Part shown: positions 8,375 through 16,490 of the stretch, in pieces
How the letters are laid out: every line of letters starts with the position of its first letter
Position numbering within the stretch: position 1 is the first letter of the stretch
Assembly: GCF_014203645.1 (NCBI RefSeq)
Contig: NZ_JACHJL010000034.1
Coordinates: forward strand, 1-40,607
DNA length: 40,607 nt
Direction: 5' to 3'
From: Streptomyces zagrosensis
GTDB lineage: Bacteria > Actinomycetota > Actinomycetes > Streptomycetales > Streptomycetaceae
The notes under the pieces: generated by a model
The model's database searches: none
What the model was told of the DNA's origin: nothing
Seen by the model: only the letters and a program-made list of their open reading frames with translations
Position numbers and translations under genes: made by a program

Positions 8375-8986
8375 TCAAGCCGTCGCATACCGCGGGCGCC
8401 CGGCCGGCCGATAGACCTGGATCGACACGCCCTTCGAGTCGGCCCGCGACTCGACCAGGTCGAGCGCAAGGTCCGGACCGCTCTGCGGGAACAGTCTCGC
8501 GCCCTGGCCAAGGATCACCGGGATCACGATCAAACTCATCTCGTCGATCAGATCGTTCTCCAGCAGCCACCGGGTCAGGGCGCCGCTGCCGTGCACCTGC
8601 AACTCACCCCCGGGCTTGGCCTTCAGCTCGCTGATGGCCGCCGCGAGGTCACCGCGGAGAACGGTCGTGTCCTGCCAACGCGGCGCGGTGAGCGTGGTCG
8701 AGGCAACGTACTTGGGGGCCTCGTTCAAGGCCACGCCGATGGGATGTGTACGCATCTGGTCAGTCGATCCCCAGGAGCCGGCGAACAACTCGTAGGTGCG
8801 CCGGCCGAACAGGAACGCCTCGGCGCGCTGGTAGCTCTGCGTGATGAACGTCCTGGTCTCGTCGTCGCCCTTCCCCAGGGCCCACCCGCCGCGCTCGAAT
8901 CCGTTCCCGCGGTCCTCATCCGACGCGCCGCCGTTTCCCTGCATCACTCCATCGATGGTGACCTGGGTCATGGTCGTCAGCTTCAT
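8375..8986 (-). CDS. Dihydrofolate reductase-family (RibD C-terminal-like) protein
   Basis: 203-residue protein of the RibD C-terminal/dihydrofolate reductase superfamily: a beta-strand start (KLTTMTQVTIDG), a glycine-containing loop (LFGRRTYELFAGSW, about 72-85), then GELQVHGSGALTRWLLENDLIDE (about 128-150), the usual NADPH-site and helix region. Such proteins are reductases of uncertain substrate and are not the housekeeping DHFR. The ATG has GGTGGAGGAACC upstream. It is the first gene of the operon with the DGPF and ECF42 genes (51-bp gap), a common ECF42 context, and is probably part of the same autoregulated unit. Confidence 0.85.
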   Translation of the reverse strand: MKLTTMTQVTIDGVMQGNGGASDEDRGNGFERGGWALGKGDDETRTFITQSYQRAEAFLFGRRTYELFAGSWGSTDQMRTHPIGVALNEAPKYVASTTLTAPRWQDTTVLRGDLAAAISELKAKPGGELQVHGSGALTRWLLENDLIDEMSLIVIPVILGQGARLFPQSGPDLALDLVESRADSKGVSIQVYRPAGRPRYATA

Positions 8987-9590
8987 GATCGCGGTTCCTC
9001 CACCTCGGCGCCGCCCCCTTGCGGGCGGCCTCACCCCTGCTACGAACACCACCACCCCGATCCGACATCTCCTCCCGAACTTCTTCGCAGAACTTTCCGG
9101 GGTGCCGGCCGTCAGCGATCCGTTCCGAGAGCACGACGGTTTCGCGGCGACCGCGCGCCACTTCCTCAAGCGCGAACAGCACGGACAGCACGGACAGCAC
9201 GGACGAGCTCTTGGACCAGATCGGCCGCGAGGATCTCGACCGGTGGGCGGCGGGCGTCCAACGGCTCGGGCACGAGGGCAACCTCGTCAGTGGCGTAGCC
9301 GCCCGCAAGGCCATCACACCGGCCAGACCATCCGCCCGCGGCTAAGACCACTCGGTCCGTCTCACTGCCCCACTCACACCGCCCTGCGACCAAAGCGCCG
9401 CCCGGCCGACCACTCCGCCGGACCGGCCGTCCGCAAGGCGCAGCAGGTGTACGCCCCCTCGTCGCCGCCGTCGATCAGCCACTACCCCTAGGCAACTGAC
9501 CAACGCCCAGCCAGCGTCTGGCCCGGCTACTCGCCTTCGCCGTTATCAAGGTCACGCCTGTGGGCAGGGCGAGGTTCTGACCTGCGGTGC
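8987..9590. other. Gene-poor 600-bp stretch with a 9-bp tandem repeat
   Basis: No convincing gene. A perfect triplet-phased repeat of CAGCACGGA (about 9177-9206, three copies) lies in it. The surrounding plus-strand frames have protein-like patches in two different frames (FREHDGFAATARHFLKRE before the repeat, ELLDQIGREDLDRWAAGVQR after it), which would suit a small decayed gene with a repeat-associated frameshift; I cannot name its family. Confidence 0.35.
9040..9067 (-). promoter_or_regulatory. Candidate ECF42-dependent promoter
   Basis: On the minus strand TGTCGGA (9067-9061) and CGTAG (9044-9040) are separated by about 16-17 bp, 54 bp before the reductase start. This resembles the TGTCGA / CGA(T)C pattern I recall for ECF42 targets, with one mismatch in the -35. 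By-eye match only. Confidence 0.3.
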
Positions 9591-9773
9591 CTACGGCAGC
9601 GTGATGGTTAACCCGCGGAACCAAGCCAGCAGGCGTCGCGGAGTCGGTCGCCATGTGCTGGCTGGCATGGATCGGCGAACCGAAGTGGCGTCCCAGGCTT
9701 GTTGGGCGAGTCGGTACTCGTTGGCTTCCCAGATGCGTTCCTGAGAGCGGATCTGGTGCAACTCGAAGTGCAT
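9591..9773 (-). CDS. Small conserved-type protein downstream of MerR-PP2C
   Basis: 60-residue protein opening MHFELHQIRSQERIWEANEYR, a pattern shared by small Streptomyces and mycobacterial proteins of unknown role that start MHxELH and carry an amphipathic N-terminal helix with a basic, aromatic C-terminus (RRLLAWFRGL). AGGAG lies 9 nt before the ATG, and the gene begins 11 bp after the phosphatase stop, so it is probably in the same transcript. No enzymatic motif is visible. Confidence 0.5.
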   Translation of the reverse strand: MHFELHQIRSQERIWEANEYRLAQQAWDATSVRRSMPASTWRPTPRRLLAWFRGLTITLP

Positions 9774-9784
9774 GCCGCTCGCTC

Positions 9785-10864
9785 CTACTGCTGGACCTCG
9801 ACGACGTCGGCGACCACGCAGCTGACGTTGTCGGGGCCGCCGGAGCCATTGGCTAGGGCGATGAGTTCGCGGACAACCTGCTCGGGCTCTCTGATCCCGG
9901 TGAGCACGCGTCGGATTTCCTCGACCTGCACGACGGTCGACAGCCCGTCGGAGCAGAGCAGATATCGGTCTGCCTGCTGGGCTTCGTGCAGGCGCATGTC
10001 GGGGCTGCCATCGGCTCCATGGCCCAGGGCCCGTAGCAACAGCGACCGCTGGGGGTGGGAAGCGGCTTCCTCCGGGGTGAGGCGTCCTGCGTCGACCATC
10101 GACTGCACCATGGTGTGATCCTGTGTGATCTGGAACAGCTCTCCGTCGCGCAGGAGGTAGACGCGGGAGTCACCGATGTGGACGAGGGCAAGTTGCGATC
10201 CGGTCCAGAGCATCGCGGTGAGTGTCGTGCCGCCCTCTTCGAGTGAAGAGCCGCTCCCGGCGACGCCGTGCACGGCCTGCTTGGTCTGCTCGATGGCGTC
10301 TTCGAGGACGTTGAGGAGATTACCCGCCGGAATGCTGTCGGTTTCGAGGCGCTTGAGCGCCTCGATGGCGGCCACGCTGGCTGGGGCTCCTGCGCTGCCG
10401 TAGCCGTCGGCGACTGCGAGCAGGCGAGACCCGGCGTAGGCGGTGTCCTGATTGCTCTTGCGGACAAGGCCCGTGTCGGAAAGGGCGGCGTAACGAATTT
10501 CCAGGGGCTTGGTGGTCGCAGACATGGCGGGGTCCCTCCAGGACAGATGGTCGATGAGGAAGGAAGCGAGGTCCCGCCGCGCGGCAGTGTCGGCTTCCAC
10601 CTCGGCCCAGAATGCTCGGATCTCCTGGGCCGCCGCGGCTGGTTCCAGCGTGCTGACGCGCTGAATACGGGTCAGGGGCATCCCTAGGCGCCGCAGCCAG
10701 GCAACGAGCCGGGCCTGGTCCAGTTGTTCCGGTGCGTACAGGCGATAGCCGCTCACCGGGTCACGCGAGCGGGGGGTCAGCAATCCGAGCTCGTCATAGA
10801 GACGCAACGCCTTCGGCGACAGGCGGGACTCCTTCGCGAATGTCCCGATGGTCAGCAACTCCAC
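9785..10864 (-). CDS. MerR-family regulator fused to PP2C protein phosphatase
   Basis: 359 residues. Residues 4-72 form a MerR DNA-binding domain (TIGTFAKESRLSPKALRLYDELGLL, GYRLY). A short dimerisation helix follows (about 75-110), then a PPM/PP2C Ser/Thr phosphatase domain (about 122-358). PP2C motifs are present in order: RKSNQD (135-140), VADGYG (151-156), EEGGTTL, HIGDSRVYLLR, QDHTMVQ, LLRALG, LLCSDGL and GGPDNVS. The metal-binding Asp residues are all there; the usual DGMGG is DGYGS. Inferred role: a one-protein switch linking dephosphorylation to transcription, perhaps opposing a Ser/Thr kinase not present here. The start is GTG with GAGGAGGAGCGAGC. An adjacent small gene may be its partner. 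Confidence 0.87.
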   Translation of the reverse strand: MELLTIGTFAKESRLSPKALRLYDELGLLTPRSRDPVSGYRLYAPEQLDQARLVAWLRRLGMPLTRIQRVSTLEPAAAAQEIRAFWAEVEADTAARRDLASFLIDHLSWRDPAMSATTKPLEIRYAALSDTGLVRKSNQDTAYAGSRLLAVADGYGSAGAPASVAAIEALKRLETDSIPAGNLLNVLEDAIEQTKQAVHGVAGSGSSLEEGGTTLTAMLWTGSQLALVHIGDSRVYLLRDGELFQITQDHTMVQSMVDAGRLTPEEAASHPQRSLLLRALGHGADGSPDMRLHEAQQADRYLLCSDGLSTVVQVEEIRRVLTGIREPEQVVRELIALANGSGGPDNVSCVVADVVEVQQ

Positions 10865-11129
10865 GCTCGCTCCTCCTCATGCCGAGCACGTCGCCCGGCC
10901 CCACCGATGCTGTGGCTTCCCCCAAGGTGAAGGTCAACCATCGGAACAGTGCCGGCTCTTGCGGGTAGCGATCGATGTGACGTATTACCGTGGCGCACTC
11001 CTGACCGAGCCCGACGAGGGCGGGACCGGCCGGAGGGAGGAACGGACAGCGCTGTCCGTTCCCGGGAGAAGCGGCGGAGAGCGACGCCTCTGACCAGAGT
11101 CCCGTCGATTGGAGCGGGACACCGTGAGC

Positions 11130-11728
11130 CCTTGGCGTCCCAGCGCATGTGGTGGTGGGAATCCGGTTGATCGCTGGCCCGGTGGTGTCCCAAGAGAGCT
11201 GCATTAGCCGTTCCTGCCAACGCTTTCGATGGGCTGGTTGGTAATTCGTCATTAACCAGGAGTGGACGAGTTCATCCGCGTCCTTCGTTGCCATGTCGAT
11301 GGTTTCGGGGACACGACGGACCAGCTCGAAGTGCTGGCGCTGTGCCTTGATCAGTCCGTCGAGATGGCGCCGACGTGGGGGTGGCATGCGGCATCGAGCC
11401 AGACAGCGTGCCCGTGGCAGAGCCGAAGGGCCGGAGCCATATGTGCCAACACGGGCTCGTGGATGCCATGTCGCAGCATGCAGAGCCGACAGACGACGTA
11501 GAGGTCGTAGTGAGCGTGGACGGGTTCTCCGGTGCCGTTGGCGCGGGCGGCGAGACGGGCGAAGGCGGGGAGGGAGCGTTGCAGCATGTCGATCGGGACG
11601 CCGGCCATGGTCACCGTCCGCGGCAGTGCTGTTGGTGTCCAGCGGCGCAAGGCATCCGTGCGTCTGGTGAAAAGGGGGTTGCTGTGAATTCGCACGCCCC
11701 CCGTTGTCCTCGGATCGCCGTTGTCCAT
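11130..11728 (-). pseudogene. TniQ-like protein, frameshifted remnant
   Basis: Minus-strand reading from an ATG at 11728 gives a stretch like the short actinobacterial TniQ-related proteins: GVPIDMLQRSLPAF, a CxxC zinc pair (VVCRLCMLRHGI), then PALRLCHGHAVWLD. The frame stops at 11351, but in another frame the expected continuation resumes (HLDGLIKAQRQHFELVRR, from about 11366), so a frameshift falls near 11360-11375. Downstream homology fades before the MerR gene. TniQ-like proteins are target-selection or accessory components of transposons, but no transposase, inverted repeat or integrase is seen. The 3' limit is approximate. Confidence 0.5.
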
Positions 11729-11746
11729 GGTGCTGTATCCCCGCTC

Positions 11747-12067
11747 ACCGCTGCCCGCCACCGCGGTGACCACAGAGTGACGCAACCGCAGGACATCCCG
11801 GCGTGCGAGGGCATCGGTGAGCGTGCCGTCGGGACTCATCTCCACCGTGGCAGCGGTCCGGTTGATCCGCCGGATCAACGTTTCCAGAGCGCTCAGCACC
11901 TCACTGGTCTCAGCCAACAACTGGGCGGCATCCTCGGCGGGCGTCTCCCCCTCCTGGTACCGCGCACTGCTGACGACGCGCGCTCGCAACTGCTCTACCC
12001 GGCGTGTTGCCTCCGCACGTTCTGCCAGTGCCTCAGCGGGCTTCGCTGCCTCCGCCTCCCCCTCCAT
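11747..12067 (-). pseudogene. DIP1984-family protein, 3'-truncated
   Basis: About 107 codons match the N-terminal two thirds of DIP1984-family proteins as I know them (AEALAERAEATRRVEQLRAR, SARYQEGETPAEDAAQLL, IRRINRT, DGTLTDALARRDVLRLRHSV). The family's C-terminal segment is missing. The reading frame instead runs on, after VVTAVAGSG, straight into the TniQ-like remnant. The junction near 11740 therefore looks like a deletion or insertion scar joining two unrelated genes. DIP1984 proteins have no assigned function. The N-terminus is also slightly unusual (MEGEAEAAKP before AEALAERA). Confidence 0.65.
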
Positions 12068-12422
12068 GAGCTCGCACGAGTATGCGAGTGCGAACTAGCC
12101 CGTACGCACTGGGATTTCGATCCACAGAAGGCCCTGACCAGCCACTGGGGCGAGAGCGGACAGCCGCTCAAAGCGCTACGAAAGAAATCCGACAGCACGA
12201 CTCAGAACGAGTGGGAATCCGCCAGTTTCAGCGAGGCGGGACAACAGGGTCGGCCGGCTTCGCCAGGACTCCGCCAGGTCCTTGCGCCAGAACCACTGGG
12301 ACTCGCCACATCTACTGAGAACGGACAAGCACATCAGTGACCCATTCGGCCACCCATGCGACACGCCACTTTTGCAAGCAGTCGCTTGCAAAAGTTAGCG
12401 ATGATGGGGCACCATCGGAGGC
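12068..12422. other. Intergenic region upstream of the XRE-HBHA operon
   Basis: 355 bp with no convincing gene on either strand; long open frames here are compositional. Its right end carries the operator-like palindrome listed separately. The left part should contain the former promoter of the decayed DIP1984 gene. Confidence 0.5.
12368..12395. promoter_or_regulatory. 12-bp palindromic operator overlapping the XRE gene promoter
   Basis: ACTTTTGCAAGC (12368-12379) and its exact complement GCTTGCAAAAGT (12384-12395) flank AGTC. It lies 28 bp before the ATG at 12423. A TTGCAA (12372-12377) and the T-rich TTAGCG (12395-12400) could be the -35 and -10, placing the palindrome across the promoter. 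Probable autoregulatory site for the XRE protein (inference). Confidence 0.6.
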
Positions 12423-13061
12423 ATGGCAACACTGAACGTCGGCAACCTCGGCGAGTTCCTGCGCGAACAGCGACGCACCGCCCAGCTCTCGCTGCGGCAG
12501 CTCGCGGATGCCGCCGGGGTGTCGAATCCGTATCTCAGCCAAATCGAACGCGGCCTGCGAAAGCCGAGCGCGGACATCCTTCAGCAACTGGCCAAGGCGC
12601 TGCGGATCTCCGCCGAGACGCTGTACGTCCAGGCCGGCATCCTCGATGAGCGGGACCGGGCCGAGGTGGAGGTCAGCAGCGCGATCCTGACCGATCCGAC
12701 GATCACCGAACGGCAAAAGCAGGTACTGCTGCAGATCTACGAGTCCTTCCGCAAGGAAAACGGGACCGGATGGGATCGGCAGGCCACCGCGGCACACCAC
12801 GACGACCCGGCCCCCGACGCGGGCCAGCCCGATATCGCCCTGTCGAGCCTCGCGAGAGCGGAGGACCGCACGGGAACTGACAGCACCGCGCCGAGCGCCG
12901 ACCCCGGCACCGACATAGCCGGCGGCGACGGCATCAGCACCCACGCCACCGAGGCCGACCCCGCTGACAACCCGGCCGACAACCGCGCCGAGAGCCGCGC
13001 CGACAGTGCCGTAAGCGGCGCTACGGGGAGCGGGCGGCGTGGCGGCGACACCAACGGCTAA
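12423..13061 (+). CDS. XRE-family helix-turn-helix transcriptional regulator
   Basis: 212 residues. The N-terminal HTH (about 8-65) reads LGEFLREQRRTAQLSLRQLA, then SNPYLSQIERGLRKPSADIL, a clear HTH_3/XRE fold. A helical linker (about 70-115) ends at YESFRKENG. The last about 90 residues are acidic, low-complexity and repetitive (PADNPADNRAESRADSA), probably disordered. With the HBHA-like and DUF2516 genes that follow, the order matches what I recall for mycobacterial Rv0474-Rv0475 (hbhA)-Rv0476, where the XRE protein autoregulates. The upstream palindrome supports autoregulation. Possible ribosome site: ATCGGAGGC directly before the ATG, rather close. Confidence 0.85.
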   Translation: MATLNVGNLGEFLREQRRTAQLSLRQLADAAGVSNPYLSQIERGLRKPSADILQQLAKALRISAETLYVQAGILDERDRAEVEVSSAILTDPTITERQKQVLLQIYESFRKENGTGWDRQATAAHHDDPAPDAGQPDIALSSLARAEDRTGTDSTAPSADPGTDIAGGDGISTHATEADPADNPADNRAESRADSAVSGATGSGRRGGDTNG

Positions 13062-13156
13062 CGAACACGGCACCCGGTGCCCAGTGCACCGGCGAGCCCG
13101 CCAGAGCAGCACCTCTAACGCAGCTACGCCCTGACCGATCCGGGAGGACCCCCGTC

Positions 13157-13951
13157 ATGGCCATCACCGAAGACATCCGCAAGCGCATCATCGACCCGAC
13201 ACCGCTGTACGTCGTAGCCGGTGCCGCCGACCTCGCGGCCGAGAAGCTGAGGGAGGCCCCGGCGCTGTTCGACAAGATCGTCGCCGAGGCCCCGGAGCGC
13301 ATCGCGGCCGTGCGGGACACCGACCCCAAGGTCGTACAGGAGCGCGTGTCCCAGCAGGCGCAGGAGACCCAGGCCAAGCTCACCGAGTTGCTGGGCACCC
13401 TCGACACCGACATCAAGAAGCTGCGCGAGACGGCGCAGGACTTGACGCTCCAGGGCGTGGGTCGGGTCGCCGAGTACGCGGTGCGGGCCCGCGACACCTA
13501 CGACGAGCTGGCCGAGCGCGGCCGGGGCGCCGTGCAGACCTGGCGCGGCGAGGCAGCGGAAGAAGCACTCGACGTCGCCGAGGCCATCGAGCCGCGCGCG
13601 AAGAGCACGGCGCGCACCACTGCCGGCAGCGCGCGCAACGGGCGACGCATCGCCACTCCGCCCCCCGCCTCCCCCAAGTCCGCGGCCTCGCCCAAGCCCG
13701 CGGTCCCCTCCGCCACTACCGCCGCTCCGACGCCGGCAGCGCCTCCCGTGCCCCAGCCCTCTCCCAACGGCGCGGCCGGTAACAACACGGGCAGTACAAA
13801 CAACACGGGCAGCGCGAACAACGTGAGCACCCCAGGCACCACAGGCAGCACGAGCAACGTAAGCGGCACAGGCAGCACCAAGCCGGCGGCCAAGAAGAGC
13901 ACGACCAAGAAGGCGACTCCTAAGAAGTCCACGCCCAAGCCCACGGAGTGA
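13157..13951 (+). CDS. Heparin-binding haemagglutinin (HBHA)-like protein
   Basis: 264 residues. An N-terminal helical/coiled-coil region (about 1-160) with the HBHA opening (ITEDIRKRIIDPTPLYVVAGAADLA) is followed by a Pro/Ala-rich linker (about 170-200). A Gly/Asn/Thr/Ser repeat (about 205-240, NNTGSTNNTGSANN) precedes a lysine-rich tail (AAKKSTTKKATPKKSTPKP). In mycobacteria the Lys-rich tail of HBHA binds heparan sulphate; in a soil actinomycete the partner is more likely nucleic acid, polyphosphate or wall polymer (inference). No signal peptide. The ATG has GGGAGGACCCCCGTC upstream. It lies 95 bp after the XRE gene, likely the same operon. Confidence 0.82.
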   Translation: MAITEDIRKRIIDPTPLYVVAGAADLAAEKLREAPALFDKIVAEAPERIAAVRDTDPKVVQERVSQQAQETQAKLTELLGTLDTDIKKLRETAQDLTLQGVGRVAEYAVRARDTYDELAERGRGAVQTWRGEAAEEALDVAEAIEPRAKSTARTTAGSARNGRRIATPPPASPKSAASPKPAVPSATTAAPTPAAPPVPQPSPNGAAGNNTGSTNNTGSANNVSTPGTTGSTSNVSGTGSTKPAAKKSTTKKATPKKSTPKPTE

Positions 13952-14241
13952 CGGGCCTTGCCCGCTCCAACCCAGCCCCCGTGCCGCGGGCGCGCCCAAC
14001 CGGGCGAGCCCGCGGCCGGCCGGGCGGCGGCGTGACGTGACGGCGAACGAGGCTACCCACAGACCGGGACAGCCAGCCCGGGGCAGCCCACGACGGGCGG
14101 CCCACGACGGGCGGCGCGCGGCGCGCAACGAGGCCGGAAGCGGGTGGTAGGCCCGTGCTCGTTCCGCTGTACGGGTACGGTTGCGGCTGACACGCCCGAC
14201 TGGTGCGATGGACACTCACAACATCTCAGGCGGTGGATGAC

Positions 14242-14577
14242 GTGCTGGTGCAGGGATTCAACGAGCTTTTGTACTGGGTCTCCTTGGGGCTGCTGCTCTT
14301 CAGCCTGTTCGCGTTCATCGACTCGGCGATCCGCCGCGAGGACGCGTACCGGGCGGCGAGCAAGCAGACCAAGCCCTTCTGGCTGATCCTGTTGGGCATC
14401 GCGACGGCAGCGAACCTGGTCCTGGACGTCATGCACTTCATCCCGATCATCGGCCTCATCGCGACGATCGTGTACATGGTGGACGTGCGGCCCGCGGTCC
14501 GGCAGATCTCCGGTGGCCGTGGTCGCCGCGGCGGCTCCAGCTCGGATGGCCCGTACGGCCCCTTCAACGGCCGCTGA
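14242..14577 (+). CDS. DUF2516 small membrane protein
   Basis: About 111 residues with two clear membrane segments (LLYWVSLGLLLFSLFAFIDS and, after REDAYRAASKQTKPFW, ILLGIATAANLVLDV) and probably a third (IIGLIATIVYMVD). The tail is Gly/Arg/Ser rich. It matches the DUF2516 family (mycobacterial Rv0476), which follows hbhA. The start is uncertain: GTG at 14242, GTG at 14248 or GTG at 14203 are in frame; 14242/14248 best fit the family length. Function unknown. Confidence 0.78.
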   Translation: MLVQGFNELLYWVSLGLLLFSLFAFIDSAIRREDAYRAASKQTKPFWLILLGIATAANLVLDVMHFIPIIGLIATIVYMVDVRPAVRQISGGRGRRGGSSSDGPYGPFNGR

Positions 14578-14610
14578 AGCCGGCGCCTGTCTGCCCCCCT
14601 CGCCCCCGCC

Positions 14611-15906
14611 TTACGGCGTCGGTTGCTCTACGCCGTCGTGGCCGAGCAGCAGCACGGCCACGTCGTCCGTCAGCTCGCCGCCGTTGAGCTCGCGCACCTG
14701 TGTCACCGTGGCGTCCAGCAGCGTCTCGCCGGAGAGTCCGGCCGCGAGGAGCTCGCCGACGAGTTCGGCCATGCCCTCCTCGCCGAGCCGGTCCGAGCCG
14801 GCGCCGACGCGGCCCTCGATCAGGCCGTCGGTGTACATCATCAGGCTCCATTCGGTGCCCAACTCCACCTCCCGGCACGGCCAGCGCGCGTCCGGCAGCA
14901 GGCCAAGCGCGGGACCGCCTTCGTCGTACGGGAGGAGTTTCGGTGCCTTCCCGGAATGAGCGAGGAGCGGTGCGGGGTGGCCGGCTAGGCAAAGCCCGGC
15001 GCGGCGGCTATCGGGGGCGATGTCCACCGTGCATAGCGTCGCGAAGATCTCCTCGTCGTCCCGCTCGTGTTCCAGCACCTGTTGGAGCGTGCTGAGCAGG
15101 GAGTTGCCGCTGAGTCCGGCGAGCGTTAACGCCCGCCAGGCGATGCGCAGTTCGACGCCGAGTGCCGCCTCGTCCGGGCCGTGGCCGCACACATCGCCGA
15201 TCATCGCGTGCACCACGCCGTCTGGGGTGCGGACGGTGTCGTAGAAGTCGCCGCCGAGCAGCGCCCGGCTACGGCCGGGGCGGTAGCGGGTGGCGAACCG
15301 CAGGTTGGAGCCGTCGAGTAGGGGGGTGGGCAACAGCCCACGTTCCAGCCGCGCGTTCTCCCGGGCGCGCAGCCGCGACTCGGTGAGCTGACGGCGTGCG
15401 TGGTCGGCGCGCTTGCGCTCCACCGCGTACCGCACGGCACGGCTGAGGACTCGGTCGTCCAGCTCGTGCCGGAAGAGGTAGTCCTGGGCTCCCACCCGAA
15501 CTGCCTCGGCCGCGCGCTCCGCGTCCCCCTCGGCGGTCAGCGCGAGCACCGCGTGCCCGGGTGCGAGCCGCAGCACCTGGCGCAGCGTCTCCAGCGCGTC
15601 GTCCCCGCCATCGCCCGCCGCGCCATCGCCCTGGCCGTCCTTTGACCGCGGCAGGGCCAGGTCCAAGACGATGCACTGGGCGTCGTCGGTGAGTAGCCGC
15701 TGTGCCTCGGTGAGGTTGCGTGCGGTTCTGACACGCACCGGTTTGCCCTCGGCGTCCACCAACTCCGGCATCGCGAGCGACCCGGCCGGGTCGTCCTCGA
15801 TCACCAGCAGGCTGATGCCAGGGTCTGGCAGCGGGCCCAGCGGTGGCGGTGCGGCAGCCGATGCCTCTCGCGGGCGCGGCACGGGTGCAGGTGCCGGTAC
15901 GGGCAT
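14611..15906 (-). CDS. Response-regulator receiver fused to SpoIIE/PP2C phosphatase
   Basis: 431 residues. A proline-rich leader (1-30) precedes a receiver domain (about 33-155) with the acidic pocket EDD (37-39), phosphoacceptor Asp82 (IVLDLALP) and the switch Thr in LALTAEG. The conserved Lys near the end appears as Arg in YLFRHELDD. A helical linker (about 155-195) leads to a SpoIIE/RsbU-type PPM phosphatase (about 200-425) with GGDFYD, GDVCGHG, LCLAGHPAPLL, YTDGLIEGR and DDVAVLLL. Known role of such fusions: dephosphorylating anti-anti-sigma factors in partner-switching. The ATG at 15906 has AAGGAAGTGGAG upstream; the longer frame to 16053 lacks family similarity. The sensor kinase is not in the window. 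Confidence 0.88.
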   Translation of the reverse strand: MPVPAPAPVPRPREASAAAPPPLGPLPDPGISLLVIEDDPAGSLAMPELVDAEGKPVRVRTARNLTEAQRLLTDDAQCIVLDLALPRSKDGQGDGAAGDGGDDALETLRQVLRLAPGHAVLALTAEGDAERAAEAVRVGAQDYLFRHELDDRVLSRAVRYAVERKRADHARRQLTESRLRARENARLERGLLPTPLLDGSNLRFATRYRPGRSRALLGGDFYDTVRTPDGVVHAMIGDVCGHGPDEAALGVELRIAWRALTLAGLSGNSLLSTLQQVLEHERDDEEIFATLCTVDIAPDSRRAGLCLAGHPAPLLAHSGKAPKLLPYDEGGPALGLLPDARWPCREVELGTEWSLMMYTDGLIEGRVGAGSDRLGEEGMAELVGELLAAGLSGETLLDATVTQVRELNGGELTDDVAVLLLGHDGVEQPTP

Positions 15907-16490
15907 CGCTCCACTTCCTTGTCTCCCCCGAGACGCGTCATGGTCCGCCCCTAGCCATGGCGTGATGCCGCCAGTCGCGATCGGCCCATGGTGTCGGGCG
16001 TGTCGCGGCCGGCCCATGAGGTGGGGGGCCTGGGCTCGGTCGCCGCGCACCATCGGCCGCGTGGAGCGGACGGCGGTACGCGAACGGCTGAGCTCCGGAC
16101 GGCTTGCCGCCGCCCGTACCGACCGCGCACCGCATCCGCTGCCGCAACCACTGGGGCGGAAGGGGCACGGTGTGCTGCCGGGTAGTGCCAGGCGACCCTA
16201 GCGAATCCTGACACCCGAACGGAATGCCGCCCGAATGGGTGACCAGGGTCATATGCAGCAGCCCGTACGGGTATGGGCTGGCGTCAGACGGCCCTGGCAG
16301 CGTCGGGTACGCGCCATAGGTCCGTACCTCTCGTCAGCGCACGCGCACCGCGCCCGGGCGCGCTCGCCACCCGCCGGCCGTGCCGTGCCGGCCACCCCGC
16401 CGGCGGGCTGTCGCCCACGCGCTCGGGCCACGCGCCACACCATCCAAGGCGCGGCCCGTACCATCCGGTCGGCCCGAACCGCGCGGCCTG
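15907..16490. other. 584-bp gap between NlpC/P60 and receiver-phosphatase genes
   Basis: No gene recognised on either strand; open frames here are GC-bias artefacts. It should contain the promoter of the minus-strand receiver-phosphatase gene and the end of the NlpC/P60 transcript. An imperfect inverted pair (GGCGCGGCCC near 16450 and its complement-like partner nearer the NlpC stop) could form a terminator, but weakly. Confidence 0.4.

Noticed and set aside
11375..12340. 321-codon plus-strand ORF
   Set aside because: It lies opposite the DIP1984/TniQ-like remnants, whose recognisable similarity is on the minus strand; its own product has no family resemblance.
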